The notes under the pieces are model-generated. The model saw only the letters and a list, made by a program, of their open reading frames with translations. It made no database searches and was not told the origin of the DNA. The translations under genes were made by a program, and so were the position numbers. DNA of 64,000 bases from assembly GCA_913057435.1 (NCBI GenBank), contig CAJXNY010000020.1, positions 1-64,000 of the forward strand, read 5' to 3'. How positions within the stretch are numbered: position 1 is the first letter of the stretch; each line of letters starts with the position of its first letter. Shown in pieces: positions 53,021 through 61,373 of the stretch. The DNA is from an uncultured Oceanospirillaceae bacterium (GTDB taxonomy: Bacteria > Pseudomonadota > Gammaproteobacteria > Pseudomonadales > Balneatricaceae).

Positions 53021-54583
53021 ATGAGTGATAGTGCTCAGGCAAACCTGGCTTCAGCTGAAGCTGGTACGGCCAATAAAAAGCTCTTCGCTGGCGTTGATAT
53101 GCCAGTGTTCCTGATCAGCGGCGGTGCTCTGGCGCTGTTTGCTGTGCTGGCCCTGTATGACATCAAAATGGTGTCTGACTGGGTAAATGCCGCCTTTGCG
53201 GCGTCGACTAAAATGTTCGGTGCCTATTGGCAGGTACTGTTGCTGCTGACCTTCGTCATTGGCCTGGTACTGGCTATGGGCCGTACCGGTCGGGTTGTGC
53301 TGGGGGGAATCAAAACCCCTGAAATGAGCATGTTCAAGTGGGTTTCTGTGATCATGTGTACGCTGCTGGCGGGTGGCGGTGTGTTCTGGGCAGCGGCTGA
53401 GCCGATGGCGCATTTCACCTCACCACCCCCCTTGTTTGGTGGCGAAACTGGCACCGCAGATGCGGCGTATAACGCACTGGCGCAAAGCTTTATGCACTGG
53501 GGGTTTCTGGCCTGGGCAATTCTGGGCAGCCTGACCGGCATCGTGTATATGCACCTGCATTATGAGAAAGGTCTGCCGCTGAAACCGCGTACTTTGCTGT
53601 ACCCGGTATTCGGTGACAAGGTGATGACCGGCCCGTTTGGCGCGATTGTTGACTCCTGCTGTGTACTGGCCGTTGTGGCGGGTACTGTAGGGCCAATCGG
53701 CTTCCTGGGTCTGCAGGTCAGCTTTGGTCTGGAAAAACTGTTTGGCATTCCGAATACCTACACCACTCAGGTATCTATCCTGGTGGGCCTGATTGGTATC
53801 TACACGCTGTCTGCGGTCAGTGGTGTCACCCGTGGTATCCAGATTCTGAGCTCAGCGAACGTGATTCTGGCTGTCGTACTGATGGCATTTATCCTGATCT
53901 TCGGCCCTACGGCGTTTATCTTTGATAGCTACCTGCATTCTTTCGGTATCTACCTGGATAAATTCATCCCGATGGCAACCTTCCGTGCAAGCCCAGGCTG
54001 GCTGGACTGGTGGACCGTATTCTTCTGGGGCTGGTTCCTGGGTTACGGCCCGCTGATGGCGATGTTTGTGGCCCGTATCTCCCGTGGCCGTACCATCCGT
54101 GAAATGATTCTGCTGATCTCTGTGGTTGCGCCGATCATCACCTGCTTCTGGTTCACCATTGTGGGTGGTAGCGGTCTGGCATTTGAACTGCAGAATCCGG
54201 GTGTTATTTCCGGTCCGTTTACCGGCTTCAATCTGCCTGCAGCGCTGCTGGCGATTACTGAACAGCTGCCGATGGGCTTCCTGATTTCAGTACTGTTCCT
54301 GATCCTGACCACCATCTTTGTGGCCACCACCGGTGACTCCATGACCTATGCAGTGTCCATGGTAATGACCGGTACTGACCACCCACAGGCCGCTGTACGT
54401 GTGTTCTGGGGTGTGATGATGGGTGTGGTTGCTGCGCTGCTGATCTCGATCGGCTCCGGTGGTATCTCTGCCTTGCAGTCTTTCATTGTGGTAACGGCTG
54501 TACCGGTATCGCTGGTACTGCTGCCATCCTTGTGGACGGCACCGCGGATTGCGAAACAAATGGCTGACGAGCAGGGTCTTTAA
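53021..54583 (+). CDS. BCCT-family transporter with altered aromatic box
   Basis: A 520-residue membrane protein with about 12 helices. The BCCT regions are clear: FMHWGFLAWAILGSLTGIVY (helix 4 area) and FFWGWFLGYGPLMAMFVARI followed by SRGRTIRE (helix 8 area). In betaine carriers the second region reads like WAWWISWSPF; here the Trp pair site has Phe and a later Trp is Tyr, so substrate choice may differ from glycine betaine. The N-terminus is short and there is no long C-terminal osmosensing tail, which suggests nutrient uptake rather than osmotic regulation. AGGAG precedes the ATG. Confidence 0.85.
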   Translation: MSDSAQANLASAEAGTANKKLFAGVDMPVFLISGGALALFAVLALYDIKMVSDWVNAAFAASTKMFGAYWQVLLLLTFVIGLVLAMGRTGRVVLGGIKTPEMSMFKWVSVIMCTLLAGGGVFWAAAEPMAHFTSPPPLFGGETGTADAAYNALAQSFMHWGFLAWAILGSLTGIVYMHLHYEKGLPLKPRTLLYPVFGDKVMTGPFGAIVDSCCVLAVVAGTVGPIGFLGLQVSFGLEKLFGIPNTYTTQVSILVGLIGIYTLSAVSGVTRGIQILSSANVILAVVLMAFILIFGPTAFIFDSYLHSFGIYLDKFIPMATFRASPGWLDWWTVFFWGWFLGYGPLMAMFVARISRGRTIREMILLISVVAPIITCFWFTIVGGSGLAFELQNPGVISGPFTGFNLPAALLAITEQLPMGFLISVLFLILTTIFVATTGDSMTYAVSMVMTGTDHPQAAVRVFWGVMMGVVAALLISIGSGGISALQSFIVVTAVPVSLVLLPSLWTAPRIAKQMADEQGL

Positions 54584-54609
54584 GCCCGGCCTCGTTAACA
54601 GCTAAACCC

Positions 54610-54636
54610 GGCGCAGCTGCGGCTGCGCCTTTTTTT
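54610..54636 (+). terminator. Terminator between the BCCT and RidA genes
   Basis: GGCGCAGC and GCTGCGCC pair with a TGCG loop (54610-54629) followed by seven or more T. It would reduce read-through into the RidA gene. Confidence 0.8.
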
Positions 54637-54657
54637 TACCTGAAAATAGTGAGCGTC

Positions 54658-55035
54658 ATGAAAACAGCCGTAAAAACTGATCTTTTTGCTTCCAAAGCAC
54701 CACTGGAATGGGCCGTGATTGCCAATGGCCAGCTGTCGACAGCACAGATTCCGATTGACCAGGAAGGCAAGGTCGTTGAGGGCGGTATTGAAGCGCAGGC
54801 GCGTCAGACAATGGATAACTTCAAGCACACCATTGAAGCGGCTGAGCTGAGCATGGCGGATGTCACTCAGGTACTGATCTATGTGACTGACCGTAGCCAG
54901 TTGCCGGTGTTTAACAAAGTTTACGCTGACTACTTTGAAGCACCGTACCCGAACCGTGCCGCGATGATCGTTGCCGGTCTGGCGCGTGAAGAGATGCTGT
55001 GTGAAATCGTTGCTTACGCAGCGCTACCACAGTAA
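54658..55035 (+). CDS. RidA/YjgF family protein
   Basis: A 125-residue protein. The substrate Arg is in YPNRAAMIVAGLA and the conserved Glu in EMLCEIVAYAAL, as in imine/enamine deaminases. The start at ATG 54658 is chosen; a GTG at 54649 would add three residues. As part of a catabolic locus it may remove a reactive enamine or act on a carbamate-like intermediate. Confidence 0.85.
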   Translation: MKTAVKTDLFASKAPLEWAVIANGQLSTAQIPIDQEGKVVEGGIEAQARQTMDNFKHTIEAAELSMADVTQVLIYVTDRSQLPVFNKVYADYFEAPYPNRAAMIVAGLAREEMLCEIVAYAALPQ

Positions 55036-55097
55036 GCAGTCAGCTGCTGTAACCGGTTACATTGCCACCGTGGGCACTGACGGGGGCAGGTAAGCTT

Positions 55098-55130
55098 AAG
55101 CCCGATCATTGAGGTGATCGGGCTTTTTTT
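55098..55130 (+). terminator. Terminator after the RidA gene
   Basis: AAGCCCGATCA (55098-55108) pairs with TGATCGGGCTT (55115-55125), followed by a T-run. Confidence 0.9.
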
Positions 55131-55210
55131 CGTTTATTGGCAAGGTAAATCGAGAGAAAGAGCTCCCCGCTGGGGGCGTCAGTCCCACAGCTGTCTAGCC
55201 AGCAGGTATA

Positions 55211-55237
55211 AAAAAGCCCGGCGCGAGGGCCGGGCTT
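55211..55237 (-). terminator. Terminator after atoB
   Basis: AAGCCCGGC (55214-55222) pairs with GCCGGGCTT (55229-55237); the A-run on its left gives the T-run on the minus strand. Confidence 0.85.
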
Positions 55238-55258
55238 GTCTGTTCAGAGGGTGTCGAA

Positions 55259-56440
55259 TCAGTCGCGTTCGATCGCCAGGGAGGTACCCATACCGCCACC
55301 GATACACAGTGTGGCCATACCTTTTTTCGCATCACGCTTGATCATTTCGTGGATCAGGGACACCAGGATACGACAGCCGGATGCACCGATTGGGTGACCC
55401 AGGGCGATGGCACCGCCGTTAACGTTAACGATGTCGGTGTTCCATTCCAGATCTTTATTCACCGACATGGCCTGGGCAGCGAACGCTTCGTTGGCTTCAA
55501 CCAGCTCCAGATCACCTACGCTCCAGCCCGCTTTGCTCAGCGCTTTCTGCGTCGCGCAGATTGGGCCGGTGCCCATGATGGCTGGATCAACACCGGCAGA
55601 GGCGTAAGCTTTGATGCGCGCCAGTACAGGCAGGCCCAGCTCAGCCGCTTTGTCAGCGGAACACAGGATAACAGCGGCAGCGCCATCGTTGAGGGTAGAG
55701 GCATTACCGGCGGTTACCGTGCCATCTTTTTTGAACGCCGGGCGCAGTTTGCCCAGGGCTTCAGCGGTGGCGCCGAAACGTGGCTGCTCATCGGTGTCGA
55801 AGACGATATCGTCGCCGCGACGCTGCGGGATCACAACCGGGATGATCTCGTCTTTAAAACGACCAGCAGTGACAGCCGCTTCTGCTTTGTTCTGGGAGGC
55901 GGCAGCAAAAGCATCCTGCGCTTCGCGGCTGAAGCCGTATTTCTCAACGATGTTCTCGGTGGTGATACCCATGTGGTAATCATTGAACGCATCCCACAGG
56001 CCATCTTTAACCATGGTATCGACCATTTTCCAGTCGCCCATGCGTGCACCGTTGCGGGAGTTCGGCAGTACGTGAGCAGAGCTGCTCATGTTTTCCTGAC
56101 CACCGGCGATGATGACATCGGCGTCGCCACAGCGGATCGCCTGAGTCGCCATCTGGACGGCCTTCAGGCCGGAGCCGCAGACCTTGTTGATGGTAATGGC
56201 AGACGCTTCCTGCGGGATGCCGGCATTGATCTGTGCCTGGCGAGCCGGGTTCTGGCCGTTGCCTGCAGTCAGTACCTGACCGAGAATGACTTCGTCAACC
56301 TGGGCGGGGTCCAGATCAATATTTGTCAGCAGAGATTTCAGTACGGTCGCGCCCAGATCGGAAGCTTTTACGCTTGCCAGGGAACCGTTGAAAGAACCAA
56401 TTGCAGTACGGCCTGCAGCAACAATTACAACGTCACGCAT
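55259..56440 (-). CDS. atoB: Acetyl-CoA acetyltransferase (thiolase)
   Basis: A 393-residue thiolase. The acyl-accepting Cys is in [11 protein letters not shown], the catalytic His in [15 protein letters not shown] and the second Cys in [12 protein letters not shown]. It condenses or cleaves acetoacetyl-CoA, in polyhydroxybutyrate synthesis or short-chain catabolism. It stands alone between two terminators. Confidence 0.9.
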   Translation of the reverse strand: MRDVVIVAAGRTAIGSFNGSLASVKASDLGATVLKSLLTNIDLDPAQVDEVILGQVLTAGNGQNPARQAQINAGIPQEASAITINKVCGSGLKAVQMATQAIRCGDADVIIAGGQENMSSSAHVLPNSRNGARMGDWKMVDTMVKDGLWDAFNDYHMGITTENIVEKYGFSREAQDAFAAASQNKAEAAVTAGRFKDEIIPVVIPQRRGDDIVFDTDEQPRFGATAEALGKLRPAFKKDGTVTAGNASTLNDGAAAVILCSADKAAELGLPVLARIKAYASAGVDPAIMGTGPICATQKALSKAGWSVGDLELVEANEAFAAQAMSVNKDLEWNTDIVNVNGGAIALGHPIGASGCRILVSLIHEMIKRDAKKGMATLCIGGGMGTSLAIERD

Positions 56441-56845
56441 AGTCTATCTCTTCCTTAGTTTTAAGTTGACGGCGGACAGGGTACACGGTGTAGATGACTT
56501 GCTGATTGCGGGCTGCGATATTTTGCATTGCAATGACGCAGTCGCTGAAAACAGTCTGAAACACCGGTATATGTCCTGTTCTATTTATTTTGCAGTGCAA
56601 CATTTAAGGCCGTCAGTCTGCGATAGAGCCCTGTTGGTGTCAAGAAATGTGAAATTACCTGATGCCATGCAGACTACGATCCGGGCCTGATTGATAACCT
56701 AACAGCTGTAATCTGTCGCGAACAGGGGTCGATGGGCGTGGTTTTGTAGTTTTATGATGGTCGTCAGTGGTTGACGGTTGCTGCGGCAGAGCGGAGGAGG
56801 CACTGCGCCATGGGCGCAGTGCTGATGATCGAGTCGGGGCTGTAT
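56441..56845. other. Intergenic region between panC and atoB
   Basis: There is no gene in these 405 bases. The right part carries a strong hairpin GCACTGCGCC-ATG-GGCGCAGTGC (56800-56822) just past panC, which may end that operon although no T-run follows. The left part near atoB is AT-rich and probably contains its promoter. A conspicuous TTTTGCATTGCAATGACGCA (56521-56540) contains the palindrome TGCATTGCA/TGCAATG. Confidence 0.5.
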
Positions 56846-57694
56846 TTACAGCTCGATGACGATGTTGTCGATCAGTCGAGCGCGGCCCAGGTGCGCAGCA
56901 GCCAGTATTACCAGCAACGTGTCGTCTGGCTGGGCGGCAAGCAGGTCCTGCTGACGTACGATATTAAAGAAGTCGCGTTTAAAGCCCGCCGCTTCGAGTG
57001 CCTGCTGGGCGCTTTCCTCCAGCGTACTGAAGTCACGACGGCCTGCTTCAATGGCGGCTTTGGTCTCGCGCAGAGCGCGATTCAGGGCCGGAGCAATGTC
57101 CAGCTCAGCGTCGCTCAGGTAGCCGTTACGTGAGCTTAGTGCCAGGCCGTGTTCGTTACGGGCAATGGCTGCGCCCTGTACATCGACAGGCAGAAACAGG
57201 TCAGCCGTCATCTGGCGGATTACCTGTAATTGCTGGAAGTCTTTCTCGCCAAACACTGCCATATCCGGCTGTACGATGCCGAACAGTTTACACACCACTG
57301 TCGCCACGCCCTCAAAATGACCGGGACGGCTGGCACCACAGTGGATGGTGGAAATTTTCGGCACAATCACTTCAGTCTGATTATCCCGCCCGTTGGGGTA
57401 CATCTCGGCATCGTCCGGGGCGAACAGATAGTGACAGCCCGCTTCGGTCAGCTTGTCCCGATCTTCAGCCAGGGTGCGTGGGTAGCGTTCTATATCTTCC
57501 CCGGCACCAAACTGCAGTGGGTTGACGAAGATGGTGGCGACAATAATGTCTGCACTGGCGGCCGCCTGGTGTACCAGGGTCAGGTGGCCAGTGTGCAGGT
57601 TGCCCATAGTAGGCACCAGGCCGATCCGTTTGCCGGCGGCACGTTCAGCAGCCAGGGTGCTGCGCAGTTCGGCAATGGTGTGAATTGTCTTCAT
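56846..57694 (-). CDS. panC: Pantothenate synthetase
   Basis: A 282-residue enzyme joining pantoate and beta-alanine with ATP. The nucleotidylyl-transferase motifs are VPTMGNLHTGHLTLV (HxGH type), FGEKDFQQLQVIRQM and SSRNGYLS. The usual upstream partner panB is missing; 107 bases separate it from folK. Confidence 0.95.
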   Translation of the reverse strand: MKTIHTIAELRSTLAAERAAGKRIGLVPTMGNLHTGHLTLVHQAAASADIIVATIFVNPLQFGAGEDIERYPRTLAEDRDKLTEAGCHYLFAPDDAEMYPNGRDNQTEVIVPKISTIHCGASRPGHFEGVATVVCKLFGIVQPDMAVFGEKDFQQLQVIRQMTADLFLPVDVQGAAIARNEHGLALSSRNGYLSDAELDIAPALNRALRETKAAIEAGRRDFSTLEESAQQALEAAGFKRDFFNIVRQQDLLAAQPDDTLLVILAAAHLGRARLIDNIVIEL

Positions 57695-57800
57695 GCTACT
57701 GAGTCCATCTTGTCGGGCCCTGTTACGGCCTCTGTTGTGGGGCTGTGCTCTGCGCAGGGCGGATAAACCAGCAGAGCAGTATCAGAAAAGTGGGGCGGGA

Positions 57801-58283
57801 TTATACCGGTATCCGTTGCAAGGTGCCCATAGGGCATTCGGATAACAGTTGCTCAAGTGTGTGGCCATCCGGCAGTACGATCGCCGGGGCGATCTCGGTC
57901 AGTGGCCAGAGCACAAAACTGCGTTCGGTCATAAATGCGTGGGGTACGGTCAGGCGCTCTGTGCTGATGGTCTGGTCGCCGTAAAGCAGCAGGTCAAGAT
58001 CCAGCGTGCGTGGGCCCCAGTGGATCTTGCGTACTCGATCATGGGCCTGTTCAATCGCCTGCAGTGCATCGAGCAGTGCGTGAGCCTCGAGTGTTGTCTC
58101 CAGGCAGGCCACGGCATTGATGTAGTCGGGCTGGCCCGGCGGTCCGACCGGGTCGGAACGGTACAGGCTGGAAGCGGTTACTAGCTGGCAGTCTGCCAGC
58201 TGAGCCAGTTCGGTCAGCGCCTGGCTGACCTGCTGACGCGGGTCTTCCAGGTTGCTACCCAGGCCGATATAACAGCGCGTCAT
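57801..58283 (-). CDS. folK: 6-hydroxymethyl-7,8-dihydropterin pyrophosphokinase
   Basis: A 160-residue HPPK of folate synthesis. It shows YIGLGSNLEDPRQQV at the start and the signature WGPRTLDLDLLLYGD, followed by LTVPHAFMTERSFVLWPL. It overlaps the end of pcnB by one base, as in other gammaproteobacteria. Confidence 0.95.
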   Translation of the reverse strand: MTRCYIGLGSNLEDPRQQVSQALTELAQLADCQLVTASSLYRSDPVGPPGQPDYINAVACLETTLEAHALLDALQAIEQAHDRVRKIHWGPRTLDLDLLLYGDQTISTERLTVPHAFMTERSFVLWPLTEIAPAIVLPDGHTLEQLLSECPMGTLQRIPV

Positions 58284-59761
58284 CAGTCCTTTGACTCGGA
58301 ACGGCGGTTGCTGCTGCGACGTGGACCTCGTTCGCCCTGATCGCGGTGCTCATTGTTATGACCGCCGGTGTTGTTGCCCTGATGATTGTCCCCGGTGCGG
58401 CGACGGCGGCGACGTGGTTTGTCATCATGGTCACGGCGGTGTTCGGTGTATACCCGTTGTACCGGGTTTTCTTTCTGGTATTCCGTCCACCAGGTGCTCA
58501 GTCCGTCCAGATCTTCACCGCTGTTCTCGCGCAGCAACAGCAGGTCGTAAGAGGCGCGGAAACGTGGGTGTTCGGTCAGCCGTTCGGCACGTTTGCCATG
58601 GTGGCGTGGCAGACGCAGCTGCATTTCCCAGATCTCGCGGATCGGGGTGGAGAAGCGACGCGGAATGGCGGTGGAGCGCACCTGCTTACCAATCACTTCA
58701 TTGGCGGCCTCATGCAGTGCCTGCAGAGGTGGCATCTGATCGTCTTCCAGCATCTGGTTCATGCGGTGCTGCATCGGATACCAGAGCAGGGCGGCGTAGA
58801 GAAAGGCCGGGGTCACACTCTTACGCTGACGTAATCGACGGTCCGTGTTGCGAAAGGCATTGAGGATCAGCTCTTCTACCGGATAGCCCTGAGGGTTACG
58901 GATGGCAGCGGCGGGGGCTGGGAACAGCTGAGCAAACAGGTCGTACTGCTGCATCAGGTGATACACCCGCTCAGCATGGCCGGACTGGAACAGTTTCAGT
59001 GATTCGTCGAACAGGCGTGCCGGAGCGATGTTGCGTAGCAACGGGGCCAGTTCGTTGATCGGGGCGGCGGTGGCCGGTTCGATCTTAAATTCCAGTTTGG
59101 CGGCAAAACGTGCAGCCCGCAGCATTCGTACCGGGTCTTCACGGTAGCGGTCAGCGGGATCACCGATCATACGAATCGTACGCTTGTGCATATCTTCGTA
59201 GCCGTTAGCGAAGTCGATAATGCTGTGGTCGTTCAGATCGTAGTACAGGCTGTTGACGGTGAAGTCACGACGCAGGGCATCTTCTGCCAGGGTGCCATAC
59301 ACGTTGTCGCGCAGGATCATCCCGGCGGCAGACTGGCGGCCTTTTTCACCGCCGTCGTTTTCTGGCTGGTCGTGGCTGGCACGGAAGGTGGCGACTTCGA
59401 TGATTTCACGGCCAAAGCGCACGTGCAGCAGTTTGAAACGACGGCCAATCAGCCGTGAACGGCGGAACAGCTCGTGGGCTTCTTCCGGGCTGGCACTGGT
59501 GGCCACATCAAAATCTTTGGGCCGCAGGTCCATCAGCAGATCACGGACACAGCCGCCGACCAGGTAGCCTTCGTGGCCGGAGTCGGTCAATCGATATACG
59601 ACTTTGCTGGCATTGTCGTCCAGCCGGTGGCGATCGATATTGTGCTGGTCGTGCGGAATTACCCGTTTGGCGGATGTCCGGCGATCAGCGGTGGCTGGGG
59701 CAGCGTGCTCGGTACTGGAGCCGCCAAAGAGTTTACGAGCAAACTTGGAGAAAAATTTCAT
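58283..59761 (-). CDS. pcnB: Poly(A) polymerase I
   Basis: A 492-residue class II nucleotidyltransferase from ATG 59761. The catalytic core is YLVGGCVRDLLMDLRPKDFD (Asp in DFDVAT), with the LHVRFG and RRDFTVNSLYYD motifs and DPVRMLRAARFAAKLEF. A long basic, low-complexity C-terminus (KPRRRRRRTG, then His/Asn/Gly-rich) probably binds RNA. PcnB adds 3' tails that promote RNA decay. It lies between cbrB and folK, as in Pseudomonas. The preferred start lacks a good ribosome site. Confidence 0.9.
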   Translation of the reverse strand: MKFFSKFARKLFGGSSTEHAAPATADRRTSAKRVIPHDQHNIDRHRLDDNASKVVYRLTDSGHEGYLVGGCVRDLLMDLRPKDFDVATSASPEEAHELFRRSRLIGRRFKLLHVRFGREIIEVATFRASHDQPENDGGEKGRQSAAGMILRDNVYGTLAEDALRRDFTVNSLYYDLNDHSIIDFANGYEDMHKRTIRMIGDPADRYREDPVRMLRAARFAAKLEFKIEPATAAPINELAPLLRNIAPARLFDESLKLFQSGHAERVYHLMQQYDLFAQLFPAPAAAIRNPQGYPVEELILNAFRNTDRRLRQRKSVTPAFLYAALLWYPMQHRMNQMLEDDQMPPLQALHEAANEVIGKQVRSTAIPRRFSTPIREIWEMQLRLPRHHGKRAERLTEHPRFRASYDLLLLRENSGEDLDGLSTWWTEYQKENPVQRVYTEHRRDHDDKPRRRRRRTGDNHQGNNTGGHNNEHRDQGERGPRRSSNRRSESKD

Positions 59762-59948
59762 GCGGGAAATAGTAACTGTCCAGACCGAGTTGGAAAGGGG
59801 CGCATCATACCATTGATACCGCATCAGTATAAGCGGATCGCTGTATCTGCTTAGATTGGAAGCCGATCTGGGGGGATCTGTGATTAACGTTGGATGCGTT
59901 TACTCAGCGGGGGTATGAAAGTGGTTTGCGGGTACCCGCAAACCAGGG

Positions 59949-61373
59949 TCAGGCCTGCTTTTTGGGTCGTCGTGGAATGCCCAGTTTCTGACGGCGTTCC
60001 CACAGGCACTTGCGGCTGACGCCGAGTTTTTTGGCCAGCTCGGTTTCGCTCATCTGATCCTGGTTATCCAGTACGAAGCGCTGGAAATAGTCATCCAGTG
60101 ACAATCCGGCCTGGCTGCCACTATTACGGGTGCCGTTGGTGTCCGCCAGGGTGGTGGCGTGGGTGGCGTCATTCTGGCCAGCGAAGCGTTGCTCAATAGA
60201 GGCCAGGGTGTCGGGCTCAAGGTCCAGCCCCAGCTGGTCGGGGCCCAGCAGCTGATCATCGGCAAGGATCACGGCGCGTTCGATGGCATTTTCCAGTTCC
60301 CGGACATTGCCCGGCCAGGGATATTGCAGCATCACGTCCAGCGCGCTCTGGCTAAAGGCCAGCTGGTCATTGCCCAGCCGCTGACAGGCGCGTGACAGCA
60401 GGGTGCGGGCGATTTCGATAATATCTTTACCGCGTTCGCGCAGCGGCGGAATTCGCAGTTCCATGACGTAAAGACGGTAGTAAAGATCTTCGCGGAATTC
60501 GCTGATTTTGGCCAGTTGCTTGAGGTTACGATGGGTGGCGGCAATCAGCCGAACATCGACCTGTTTCGATTGCACGGAGCCGACCCGGCGAATCTCGCCT
60601 TCCTGCAGGAAGCGCAGCAGTCGAGCCTGGGCTTCCAGTGGCAACTCGCCGATTTCATCCAGAAACAGGGTGCCACCATGGGCGGCTTCGATCAGGCCGT
60701 TACGACCACTGGTCGCGCCGGTAAACGCCCCTTTTTCATGGCCAAACAGTTCTGACTCGATCAGGCTTTCCGGGATTGCGGCGCAGTTGACACAGATCAT
60801 CGGCGAATGGGCACGCTGACTCTGCTGATGAATGGCTTTGGCCGCCAGTTCTTTGCCGGTGCCAGATTCGCCCTGGATCAGAACGGTGGCGTCAGTGCGG
60901 GCTACCCGGTTGATGCGGCGAAACAGCTCCTGCATTGGCTGGCAGTCGCCGATCATATCGTGATCATCGATACTGGCTTTGTGGCTGTCGGTATTAACAG
61001 CGGGCTGAACGGAGATGCCGGTCTGGCGGTGGTTGAGAATGTGGTCAACGGAGTTGAGCATCTCGTCGTGGTCAAACGGCTTGGCAATGTAGTCTACCGC
61101 GCCCATTTTCATCGCATCAACAGCGGAGCGCAGGCTGGCATAGCTGGTCATAATCAGCACCGGGGTCTTACCCGCCCGTTCGATCAGGTCGGTACCAGGG
61201 GCACCGGGCAGTCGCAGGTCGCTGATAATCAGGTTGAAAGCACTCAGGTCATACTGGCTGAGGGCCTCGTCAACGGAGCCGGCATCCGACACATCGTAGC
61301 TGTTTTTTTCCAGCAACTTGCGCAGGGCGGCACGAATAATGGGTTCATCTTCAACAATCAGAATCTGGCTCAT
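59949..61373 (-). CDS. cbrB: Sigma-54-dependent response regulator CbrB
   Basis: A 474-residue NtrC-type activator. The receiver has Asp52 in IISDLRLPG; the AAA+ domain has GESGTGKE and the sigma-54 contact loop EKGAFTGAT; a Fis-type HTH closes the protein (ETELAKKLGVSRKCLWERRQ). With CbrA it controls the carbon-nitrogen balance and use of amino acids in Pseudomonas. Its start overlaps the cbrA stop by 4 bases, and pcnB follows, the same order as in Pseudomonas. Confidence 0.9.
   Translation of the reverse strand: MSQILIVEDEPIIRAALRKLLEKNSYDVSDAGSVDEALSQYDLSAFNLIISDLRLPGAPGTDLIERAGKTPVLIMTSYASLRSAVDAMKMGAVDYIAKPFDHDEMLNSVDHILNHRQTGISVQPAVNTDSHKASIDDHDMIGDCQPMQELFRRINRVARTDATVLIQGESGTGKELAAKAIHQQSQRAHSPMICVNCAAIPESLIESELFGHEKGAFTGATSGRNGLIEAAHGGTLFLDEIGELPLEAQARLLRFLQEGEIRRVGSVQSKQVDVRLIAATHRNLKQLAKISEFREDLYYRLYVMELRIPPLRERGKDIIEIARTLLSRACQRLGNDQLAFSQSALDVMLQYPWPGNVRELENAIERAVILADDQLLGPDQLGLDLEPDTLASIEQRFAGQNDATHATTLADTNGTRNSGSQAGLSLDDYFQRFVLDNQDQMSETELAKKLGVSRKCLWERRQKLGIPRRPKKQA

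Noticed and set aside
55349-56458. Plus-strand frame of 369 codons
   Set aside because: It is the complement of the thiolase gene atoB, which has all catalytic motifs.
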